This document shows, piece after piece, positions 58,070-64,000 of a DNA stretch of 64,000 nucleotides. The DNA comes from Kitasatospora herbaricolor (GTDB lineage Bacteria; Actinomycetota; Actinomycetes; Streptomycetales; Streptomycetaceae): positions 4,650,001 through 4,714,000 of the forward strand of contig NZ_JAUSVA010000002.1 in assembly GCF_030813695.1 (NCBI RefSeq), written 5' to 3'. The notes beneath the pieces were generated by a model, which saw only the letters and a program-made list of their open reading frames with translations, was not told the DNA's origin and did not search any database. Numbering within the stretch: position 1 is the stretch's first letter; each line of letters begins with the position of its first letter. The position numbers and the translations under genes are program-made.

Positions 58070-58687
58070 TCAGAACGGCCGGAGAGCCGGCTCCTTGCGC
58101 GCCCCGCCCAGCAGCCGCTCCAGCGCCACCTCCATGTCGCCCTTCCAGGACAGCGCCGTCCGCGCCTCCAGCCGGAGCCTCGGGTACCGGCGGTGCGGCC
58201 GGACGGTCTTGAAGCCGACCGCGAGCAGGTGCTCCGCCGGCAGGACACAGCTCGGCCGCTCCGGACCGAGTGCCCCGAAGGCCTCGATCGCCCGGACCCC
58301 GCGCCCCATCAGGTCCTTGACCACGGTCTGGACCAGCACCCGGCCCAGCCCCTGCCGCTGGTAGCCCGGCAGCACCCGGCTGACCATCAGCAGCACCGCG
58401 TCGGGCGAGACCGGACTGGTCGGGAAGGCCAGTGAACGAGGGACGTAGGCCGGCGGGGCGTAGGTCACGAACCCGGCCGGGTCGTCGTCCACGTACACGA
58501 TCCGGCCGCAGGAGCCCCACTCCAGCAGGACGGCGGAGATCCACCCCTCCTTCTCCAGCTCGGGCTTCCCGGCCTCCACCGCCTCCCTGGCGGTGACCGG
58601 GTCCAGCTCCCAGAACACGCAGGAGCGGCAGGTGTTCGGCAGATCGCCGAGGTTGTCCAACGTCAGCGGGGCGATCCTGCGTCCCAT
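58070..58687 (-). CDS. GNAT-family N-acetyltransferase
   Basis: A 205-aa acetyltransferase. The acetyl-CoA motif is VLPGYQRQGLGRVLVQTVVKDL in pieces (about 110-130). The N-terminal part has a conserved CRSCVFWEL cysteine pair, typical of the GNAT found next to trxA and parB in streptomycetes, perhaps metal- or redox-related. Substrate unknown. AGGAGG precedes ATG 58687. A longer reading would run through a parS site and is rejected. Confidence 0.83.
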   Translation of the reverse strand: MGRRIAPLTLDNLGDLPNTCRSCVFWELDPVTAREAVEAGKPELEKEGWISAVLLEWGSCGRIVYVDDDPAGFVTYAPPAYVPRSLAFPTSPVSPDAVLLMVSRVLPGYQRQGLGRVLVQTVVKDLMGRGVRAIEAFGALGPERPSCVLPAEHLLAVGFKTVRPHRRYPRLRLEARTALSWKGDMEVALERLLGGARKEPALRPF

Positions 58688-58760
58688 GCCCCGCACCTCC
58701 TCGTCCTCACTTCGAGCATTCCCCCCTAGGAGCTCGCGCTCCACACGCCGATGGGTGCAT

Positions 58761-58774
58761 GTTTCACGTGAAAC
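58761..58774. other. parS: parS site 5
   Basis: Perfect GTTTCACGTGAAAC between the GNAT gene and parB. Confidence 0.95.
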
Positions 58775-58831
58775 GCGGTTCGGTGGCCGCGGTTCCCTGT
58801 GAAGCATGCACCCGTCGGTTCAGCTCGCCGT

Positions 58832-59971
58832 TCAGCTCTGCGACAGCCGCAGCCCGTCCTCCCCGGGCGCCAGGCTGTCCAGGATGCGGTTGAGGTCGTC
58901 CACCGAGGCGAACTCCAGCACGACCTTGCCCTTGCCGAGCTTGCCGCCGCGCTGCGAGACCTCGACCTTGACCCGGGTCTCGAAGCGGTCCGAGAGCCGG
59001 CCCGCCAGGTCGTTGAAGGCCGGCGAGAGCAGCTTGCCCGCCTTCGGGCCGTTGGCCCGCTGCGGCTTGTCCTCGCTCGCCATCAGCTTGGCGATCTCCT
59101 CGGTGGTCCGCACCGAGAGGCCCTCCGCGACGATGCGCTTCGCCAGCGCGTCCTGCTGTTCGCCGTCGGTGACGCTCAGCAGCGCCCGGGCGTGGCCCGC
59201 GGTCAGCACACCGGCGGCGACCCGGCGCTGCACGGCGGGGGAGAGGTTGAGCAGGCGCAGCGTGTTGGAGACGTGCGAGCGGGAGCGGCCGATCCGGTCG
59301 GCCAGCTCGTCGTGGGTGCAGGAGAAGTCGCGCAGCAGCTGGTCGTAGGCGGCGCCCTCCTCCAGCGGGTTCAGCTCGGCCCGGTGGAGGTTCTCCAGGA
59401 GCCCTTCCAGCAGAAGCTTGTCGTCCTCGGTGGCCCGGACGATCGCGGGGATCTGCTCCAGACCGGCCTCCCGGGAGGCCCGCCAGCGCCGCTCGCCCAT
59501 GATCAGCTCGTAGCGCTCCTCGCCGACCTGGCGCACCACGACCGGCTGCAGCAGGCCCACCTCCTTGATGGAGGCGACCAGCTCGGCCAGCTTGTCCTCG
59601 TCGAAGACCTCGCGGGGCTGACGGGGGTTGGGCGTGATCGAGTCCAGCGGCAGCTCGGCGAACCGGGCCCCGTCCACCGGGGCCAGCTGCGTCGTCGCGG
59701 CCTCCTCGGCGGCCGCGACGGCCGGCTGCCCAGGCTGCTCGGACAGCTCGGACCGCGAGTCACGGGCACTCTCCGCGGCGGCCCTGGCCGCCACCGTGCC
59801 CCGACCGGTCGGCAGCAGCGGCGCCGCCGCCCGCGCCGGCGCGCTCTCGGCGAGCGCCTCCCCCGGCACGGGCTCCGCCGTACGGGGCGATGCCACCGCG
59901 CCGGCCGCCACCGGCGTCGTGGCCGGGATCAGTGCCCCGATCCCTCGTCCCAAGCCCCTGCGAACACTCAC
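58832..59971 (-). CDS. parB: chromosome partitioning protein ParB
   Basis: CTPase-clamp ParB (379 aa). N-terminal ParA-contact motif VSVRRGLGRGIGALIP, a long Ala-rich linker (about 20-105), the nuclease-like/CTP domain (PNPRQPREVFDEDKLAEL, MGERRWRASREAGL, LLENLHRAELNPLEEG), HTH (DELADRIGRSRSHVSNTLRLL in pieces) and C-terminal dimer domain. GTG 59971 overlaps the parA stop by 4 nt (GTGA). It binds the eight parS sites seen here. Confidence 0.95.
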   Translation of the reverse strand: MSVRRGLGRGIGALIPATTPVAAGAVASPRTAEPVPGEALAESAPARAAAPLLPTGRGTVAARAAAESARDSRSELSEQPGQPAVAAAEEAATTQLAPVDGARFAELPLDSITPNPRQPREVFDEDKLAELVASIKEVGLLQPVVVRQVGEERYELIMGERRWRASREAGLEQIPAIVRATEDDKLLLEGLLENLHRAELNPLEEGAAYDQLLRDFSCTHDELADRIGRSRSHVSNTLRLLNLSPAVQRRVAAGVLTAGHARALLSVTDGEQQDALAKRIVAEGLSVRTTEEIAKLMASEDKPQRANGPKAGKLLSPAFNDLAGRLSDRFETRVKVEVSQRGGKLGKGKVVLEFASVDDLNRILDSLAPGEDGLRLSQS

Positions 59972-60936
59972 CGATTGTCCTCCGTCGTGCTGTGCTGAAC
60001 CATCTGGTGGGCGGCCTGGGCCGCGCCACGCTGCTGCCCCACCGTGCCGGTTCCGGTGGCCACGCCCCGGAGCGCCAGCTCGCGAGCGGCCTCCAGGTAC
60101 GACAGCGCACCGGTGGAACCCGGATCGTACGTGAGCACCGTCTGCCCGTAGCTCGGCGCCTCCGAGACGCGGACCGAGCGGGGGATGGCGGTCTGCAGCA
60201 CCTCCTGCTGGAAGTGCGTCCGCACCTCCTCCGCCACCTGGGCCGCGAGCCTCGTCCGGGCGTCGTACATGGTGAGGAGGATGGTGGAGACGTGCAGCGC
60301 GGGGTTGAGGTGGGCCCGCACCAGCTCGACGTTGCGCAGCAGCTGGCCGAGGCCCTCCAGGGCGTAGTACTCGCACTGGATCGGGATCAGCACCTCCTGC
60401 CCGGCCACCAGCGCGTTGACCGTGAGCAGGCCGAGCGAGGGCGGGCAGTCGATCAGGATGTAGTCGAGCGGCTGCTCGTACGCGGCGATGGCGCGTTGCA
60501 GCCTGCCTTCGCGGGCCACCAGCGAGACCAGCTCGATCTCGGCGCCGGCCAGGTCGATGGTCGCGGGGACGCAGAACAGCCCCTCCACGTCGACCACCGG
60601 CTGGACCACGTCGGCGAGGGGCTTGCCCTCGACCAGGACGTCGTAGATCGACGGCACCTCGGCGTGGTGGTCGATCCCGAGCGCCGTGGAGGCGTTGCCC
60701 TGCGGGTCGAGGTCCACCACGAGGACCCGCAGGCCGTGCATGGCGAGCGAGGCCGCCAGGTTGACGGTGGTGGTGGTCTTCCCCACCCCGCCCTTCTGGT
60801 TGGCCACCACGATCACCCGGGTGACGGCCGGCCGGGGGAGGCCCTCGCCGGCCCGCCCGATGGCCTGCACCGCGGCCTGGGCGGCACGTGCGATGGGCGT
60901 GTCATCGATCTGGTCGATGGTCTCGGAGTCCTGCAT
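59968..60936 (-). CDS. parA: chromosome partitioning ATPase ParA
   Basis: Walker-type ATPase (322 aa from this start) that drives ParB-origin complexes along hyphae. Deviant Walker A KGGVGKTTTT (48-57), switch regions VVDLDPQGNASTALG and ILIDCPPSLGLLTVNA, and CEYYALEGL. The start is uncertain: ATG 60936 begins the conserved protein but has no Shine-Dalgarno; the frame is open to a GTG at 61095 and would include two parS sites read as VSRET and FHVKR. Translationally coupled to parB. Confidence 0.9.
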   Translation of the reverse strand: MQDSETIDQIDDTPIARAAQAAVQAIGRAGEGLPRPAVTRVIVVANQKGGVGKTTTTVNLAASLAMHGLRVLVVDLDPQGNASTALGIDHHAEVPSIYDVLVEGKPLADVVQPVVDVEGLFCVPATIDLAGAEIELVSLVAREGRLQRAIAAYEQPLDYILIDCPPSLGLLTVNALVAGQEVLIPIQCEYYALEGLGQLLRNVELVRAHLNPALHVSTILLTMYDARTRLAAQVAEEVRTHFQQEVLQTAIPRSVRVSEAPSYGQTVLTYDPGSTGALSYLEAARELALRGVATGTGTVGQQRGAAQAAHQMVQHSTTEDNR

Positions 60937-60946
60937 GGGGGTCAGT

Positions 60947-60960
60947 GTTTCACGTGAAAC
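60947..60960. other. parS: parS site 6
   Basis: Perfect GTTTCACGTGAAAC, 11 nt upstream of the proposed parA start. Confidence 0.95.
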
Positions 60961-61043
60961 CGGAGCGGCAACAGTCGCCGTCCAGGTGCGACCAAGCCCA
61001 CGGCGAAGCCGCAGGTCGAAACTACCGGAGAGCAGGGAGCGAC

Positions 61044-61057
61044 GTTTCACGTGAAAC
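61044..61057. other. parS: parS site 7
   Basis: Perfect GTTTCACGTGAAAC, 97 bp from site 6, in the parA upstream region. Confidence 0.95.
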
Positions 61058-61223
61058 ACCATGCCCGCTATGTCGGAAATCTGACGCTGCGACACTCCGG
61101 TACGGCGGTGTCACCCTGATGGCCACCCGCCCGTCACCCGGGGCCGGCCCGGACGATCCCGTGCCCGGCGGGACTCCCGGACGCCCTCGCGCGGACCTCG
61201 GCACCCACCCGGGCACCCACCAC

Positions 61224-61257
61224 GGCACCGGACCCGGCACCGGACCCGGCACCGGAC
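61224..61257. repeat. 12-bp tandem repeat
   Basis: GGCACCGGACCC at 61224 and 61236, with a third partial copy at 61248. Located between parA and rsmG. Confidence 0.75.
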
Positions 61258-61317
61258 GGCCGACGCCGTCACTGTCGCCGTCGTCGCCGCCCCCGGACAA
61301 CAGCGCCCCGGACAACA

Positions 61318-61353
61318 GAACGGGCGGGCGGTCCGAGGACCACCCGCCCGTTC
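61318..61353 (-). terminator. terminator after rsmG
   Basis: 17-bp stem with a single mismatch (61318-61334 with 61337-61353), downstream of rsmG. Confidence 0.75.
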
Positions 61354-61397
61354 GGCGATTCATCCGCACCGGCGCCCGCGCGACGCCCTGCGGCCGG

Positions 61398-62189
61398 TCA
61401 GCGCCGCCGGCGCCCCGCACCACGGCCGCGCTCCGTGGTCTTGCCGGTCGCGGCCCGCCCGGCCCGGGCCGCCTTGGCCCGCCGGGTGGCGGCCTTGACC
61501 CCGCCGGGGCTCTCCCCCGCCTTGACCTGGATCACCCGGGTCGAGGTCTCCAGGGTGCCCTCGCCCACCGAGATCACCGAGGACTCGACGGCCCCGAGCT
61601 TCGCCAGCCCGGCCCGGTTCTCGGTCAGCTCCTGCTCGGCGGTGTCGCCCTTGAGGGCGAGCATCTGCCCGTGCGGACGCAACAGCGGCATGCCCCAGCC
61701 GGCCAGCCGGTCCAGCGGCGCCACCGCCCGGGCGGTGACAACGTCGACCGCGATCTTGCCGATCATCTCCTCCGCGCGGCCGCGCAGCACGGTGACGTTC
61801 TCCAGCCCCAGCTCGCGGACCACCTCCTCCAGGAAGGTGGTCCGGCGCAGCAACGGCTCCAGCAGGGTGACCGAGACGTCCGGGCGGGCCAGCGCGACCG
61901 GGATGCCGGGCAGTCCGGCGCCGGAGCCGACGTCGCAGAGCGAGGACCCGGTGGGCAGCAGCTCGGCCAGGACGGCGCAGTTCAGCACGTGGCGGTCCCA
62001 GAGCCTCGGCACCTCGCGCGGGCCGATCAGGCCGCGCTGGACGCCGGCCGTGGCCAGCAGCTCGGTGTAGCGGACCGCGGACTCGAACCGGTCCCCGAAG
62101 ATCGCCCGTGCCGCGGCCGGAGCCTCGCCCGGGCCCTCCACGCTCTCGGCGGCCGCCTCGCCGCCGGGAGCCCCACTCTCCGTGTCCAT
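61398..62189 (-). CDS. rsmG: 16S rRNA (guanine-N7) methyltransferase RsmG
   Basis: Methylates a 16S guanine in the 530 loop region; loss gives low-level streptomycin resistance and can enhance antibiotic production in Streptomyces. 263 aa with the SAM motif LCDVGSGAGLPGIP (about 84-97), HVLNCAVLAELLP and TARAVAPLDRL. An Arg/Lys/Ala-rich tail of about 35 residues is added at the C-terminus. GGAGAGG precedes ATG 62189. Confidence 0.93.
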   Translation of the reverse strand: MDTESGAPGGEAAAESVEGPGEAPAAARAIFGDRFESAVRYTELLATAGVQRGLIGPREVPRLWDRHVLNCAVLAELLPTGSSLCDVGSGAGLPGIPVALARPDVSVTLLEPLLRRTTFLEEVVRELGLENVTVLRGRAEEMIGKIAVDVVTARAVAPLDRLAGWGMPLLRPHGQMLALKGDTAEQELTENRAGLAKLGAVESSVISVGEGTLETSTRVIQVKAGESPGGVKAATRRAKAARAGRAATGKTTERGRGAGRRRR

Positions 62190-62234
62190 CTCAGCCTCTC
62201 CGCTCACCGAAACCACCGACCGCACTCCAGCACC

Positions 62235-62248
62235 GTTTCACGTGAAAC
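62235..62248. other. parS: parS site 8
   Basis: Perfect GTTTCACGTGAAAC between rsmG and jag. Confidence 0.95.
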
Positions 62249-62351
62249 ATCTCCCGCCAAACGGTGCGCTCCGCAAAGGGACGACGACCCCGCCCGCACG
62301 CGGCGGACGGGGTCGACACTCATCGTGGCCACGGCCGCGATGTCACCGGCT

Positions 62352-62885
62352 TCAGCCCGGCAGCACGACCACGAAACGCTGCGGCTCCTCGCCCTCGGAC
62401 TCACTGCGGAGCCCGGCGGCGGCGACGGCGTCGTGCACGACCTTGCGCTCGAACGGCGTCATCGGCCGCAGCTTGACCTGCTCGCCCGTGCTCTTGACCT
62501 GCTCGGCCGCCTGCGCGCCCAGCGTCGCCAGCTCGGACCGCTTGCGGGCCCGGAAACCGGCGATGTCCAGCATGAGGCGGCTGCGCTCGCCGGTCTCCCG
62601 GTGGACGGCCAACCGGGTCAGCTCCTGCAGCGCCTCCAGCACCTCGCCGTCCTGGCCGACCAGGCGCTGCAGCGCACGGTCGTTGCCCTCACCGACGATG
62701 GAGACCAGGGCGCGGTCGCCCTCGACGTCCATGTCGATGTCACCGTCGAGGTCGGCGATGTCGAGCAGACCCTCCAGGTAGTCGGCCGCGATCTCGCCCT
62801 CCTGCTCCAGGCGCGCGATGAGGCTGTCGTCGGCGCTGCCCTCGGCCTCGGCTTCGACAGCGGAGGTGGTGGTGCCTTCCGTCAC
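62352..62885 (-). CDS. jag: Jag/KhpB-like R3H RNA-binding protein
   Basis: 177 aa. Acidic N-terminus (to about 50), a KH-like domain (about 50-110; LVGQDGEVLEALQELTRLAVHRETG in pieces) and an R3H domain (about 115-177; MTPFERKVVHDAVAA with the R-x3-H signature). Member of the SpoIIIJ-associated family, always next to yidC; probably an RNA-binding regulator of envelope or division. GAAGGAG precedes GTG 62885. The yidC stop is 67 nt upstream. Confidence 0.92.
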   Translation of the reverse strand: MTEGTTTSAVEAEAEGSADDSLIARLEQEGEIAADYLEGLLDIADLDGDIDMDVEGDRALVSIVGEGNDRALQRLVGQDGEVLEALQELTRLAVHRETGERSRLMLDIAGFRARKRSELATLGAQAAEQVKSTGEQVKLRPMTPFERKVVHDAVAAAGLRSESEGEEPQRFVVVLPG

Positions 62886-62952
62886 TGATGGACTCCTTCG
62901 GAAGTGGGGCCCGGGTTGGCGGGCCGGGAACGAAGATCGGGCGGAGGTCCGG

Positions 62953-64000
62953 TCAGGACTTCTTCCTCGGCCGCTGACCACCCTGCTGTCCGCCGCGCTT
63001 CGGCTGCTGGCGGGTGCCCGGCTTGGCACCGGCCTGCTTGCCGACGACCTGCTTGGCGGCGGCCTGCTTGGCCGGCGTCTTGACGGCCGTCCCGGTCTCG
63101 GCGGGCACGGCGTCCTCCGGCGCGGTCTCCTGCGGCTGGTCGTCCTTGGTCAGCGCGACCGGCTGCGCGGCGCCGTGCTGGCGCTGGGCCTTGGTCAGCT
63201 TGCGCGGCTGCTGCCGACGCACCTGCACCGACTCCTCGACCACCGCGGCGGCGGACGCCTGCTTGGTGCCGGTGGGGGGGATCAGGCCGAAGAGCTTGCC
63301 CTTGATGACGGTGCCGTCCGGGTTGATCCGGCCGGCCTTCTTCAGCCGTGCCTGGCGCTCGTCCCAGGCCTGGCTGCCCGGCGTCGGGTTGTTGCGGATG
63401 ACGATCAGCTGCTGGCCCATCGACCACACGTTGGTGGTCAGCCAGTAGACGAGGACACCGACGGGGAAGTTGATGCCCATCACGGCGAACATGATCGGGA
63501 AGACGTACATCAGCATCTTCTGCTGCTGCATGAACGGCGTCTTGACCGTGAGGTCCATGTTCTTGGTCATCAGCTGGCGCTGGGTGATGAACTGCGACGC
63601 CGACATCAGGATGATCATCACGGCGGTGACGATCTTGACGCTGACCTCGTTGCTGCTCAGGAAGGTCGCGGAGAGCGGGGCACCGAAGATGTGCGCCTTG
63701 CCGGCGCTGACCAGCAGGGCGCCGTCGATGACGCCGATCGGCTTGTTCTTCGCGACGGAGGCCAGCACGCCGTAGAGGGCGGTGAAGAACGGCGCCTGCA
63801 CGAGGATGGGAAGGCAGCTGGAGAACGGGTTGGTGCCCGCCTCCTTGTACAGCTTCATCATCTCTTCGGACTGGCGCTGCTTGTCGTTCTTGTAGCGCTC
63901 CTGGATGGCCTTCATCTTCGGCTGGATCGCCTGCATGGCCCGGGTCGCCTTGATCTGCTTCACGAAGAGCGGGATCAGGCAGATCCGGATGACGATCACC
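62953..64000 (-). CDS. yidC: membrane protein insertase YidC (5' end outside the window)
   Basis: The visible 348+ residues lack the N-terminus and run off the right edge. Insertase for membrane proteins, alone or with Sec. Seen are the conserved cytosolic hairpin (ATRAMQAIQPKMKAIQERYK in pieces), SSCLPILVQAPFFTALYGVL in pieces, later helices (MLMYVFPIMFAVMGINFPVG, LVYWLTTNVWSMGQQ) and a long basic, Gln/Lys/Ala-rich tail of about 110 residues likely to contact ribosomes. Upstream partner of jag in the rpmH-rnpA-yidC-jag-rsmG-parAB order. Confidence 0.94.
   Translation of the reverse strand, partial: VIVIRICLIPLFVKQIKATRAMQAIQPKMKAIQERYKNDKQRQSEEMMKLYKEAGTNPFSSCLPILVQAPFFTALYGVLASVAKNKPIGVIDGALLVSAGKAHIFGAPLSATFLSSNEVSVKIVTAVMIILMSASQFITQRQLMTKNMDLTVKTPFMQQQKMLMYVFPIMFAVMGINFPVGVLVYWLTTNVWSMGQQLIVIRNNPTPGSQAWDERQARLKKAGRINPDGTVIKGKLFGLIPPTGTKQASAAAVVEESVQVRRQQPRKLTKAQRQHGAAQPVALTKDDQPQETAPEDAVPAETGTAVKTPAKQAAAKQVVGKQAGAKPGTRQQPKRGGQQGGQRPRKKS

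Larger units (their letters stand above)
60937..61397. promoter_or_regulatory. parAB upstream region with two parS and rsmG terminator
   Basis: 461 nt. In order along the plus strand: parS at 60947 and 61044, three GGCACCGGACCC repeats (61224-61257), and the rsmG terminator (61318-61353). parS close to the parA start suggests ParB autoregulation. No further gene is seen. Confidence 0.7.

Noticed and set aside
58688..58807. N-terminal extension of the GNAT protein through parS
   Set aside because: The ATG at 58687 has a strong AGGAGG and begins the conserved part; upstream codons are just the parS sequence (VSRET).

Overview
The window is high-GC actinobacterial DNA and most likely comes from a Streptomyces or Kitasatospora chromosome close to oriC. 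The evidence is GC-rich third codon positions, many GTG starts, leaderless genes with a TANNNT-like box 6-7 nt upstream, perfect parS sites (GTTTCACGTGAAAC), and a right-hand gene order leading towards the origin: dnaB, rplI-rpsR-ssb-rpsF, femX, PBP, ino1, cca, murJ, sigM, trxBA, parAB, rsmG, jag, yidC. The window ends inside yidC; dnaA and oriC are expected just beyond but are not present.

Layout. 0-4 kb: a branched-chain 2-oxoacid dehydrogenase operon (bkdABC, minus strand). 4-12 kb: an orphan NarL-type response regulator, an APH-fold phosphotransferase, two membrane Ser/Thr kinases, a bacterial proteasome activator (Bpa) and a proline-rich membrane-anchored protein. 12-17 kb: a quinone oxidoreductase, a K+ channel with an RCK domain, and molybdenum-cofactor genes (moeA, a DUF6457-like gene, mobA), then a metallo-beta-lactamase-fold hydrolase. 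18-22 kb: azoR/hxlR divergent pair, polyprenol-phosphate-mannose synthase, manA and a DUF4232 lipoprotein. 22-27 kb: a more variable stretch with a secreted PKD-plus-triple-repeat protein, an ArsR-like regulator divergent from a peptide deformylase, and a RibD_C/DHFR-like protein.

27-45 kb is the replication/ribosome/envelope core: dnaB, a DnaA-box-rich intergenic region, a MATE exporter, the rpsF-ssb-rpsR-rplI operon, femX with a racemase-like partner, a GT87 mannosyltransferase broken by two compensating frameshifts, a bifunctional PBP, padR, ino1, then nine perfect tandem 38-bp repeats, an MFS transporter and an LppU-like protein. 45-64 kb: cca, a DUF6049 protein, murJ followed by a separate pseudokinase (fused to MurJ in mycobacteria), sigM with an anti-sigma factor, trxB (perfect sigma-R promoter) and trxA, a GNAT, parB, parA, rsmG, jag and partial yidC.

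Themes: envelope growth (FemX, PBP, MurJ/pseudokinase, YidC/Jag, Ser/Thr kinases), chromosome segregation (eight parS sites from 31.7 to 62.2 kb), and replication control (DnaA boxes by dnaB). The least explained signals are the 9 x 38-bp array beside a 32-bp palindromic parS, the DnaA-box cluster with one box inside the MATE promoter, and the compact palindromic operator pair between the ArsR-like regulator and the deformylase.
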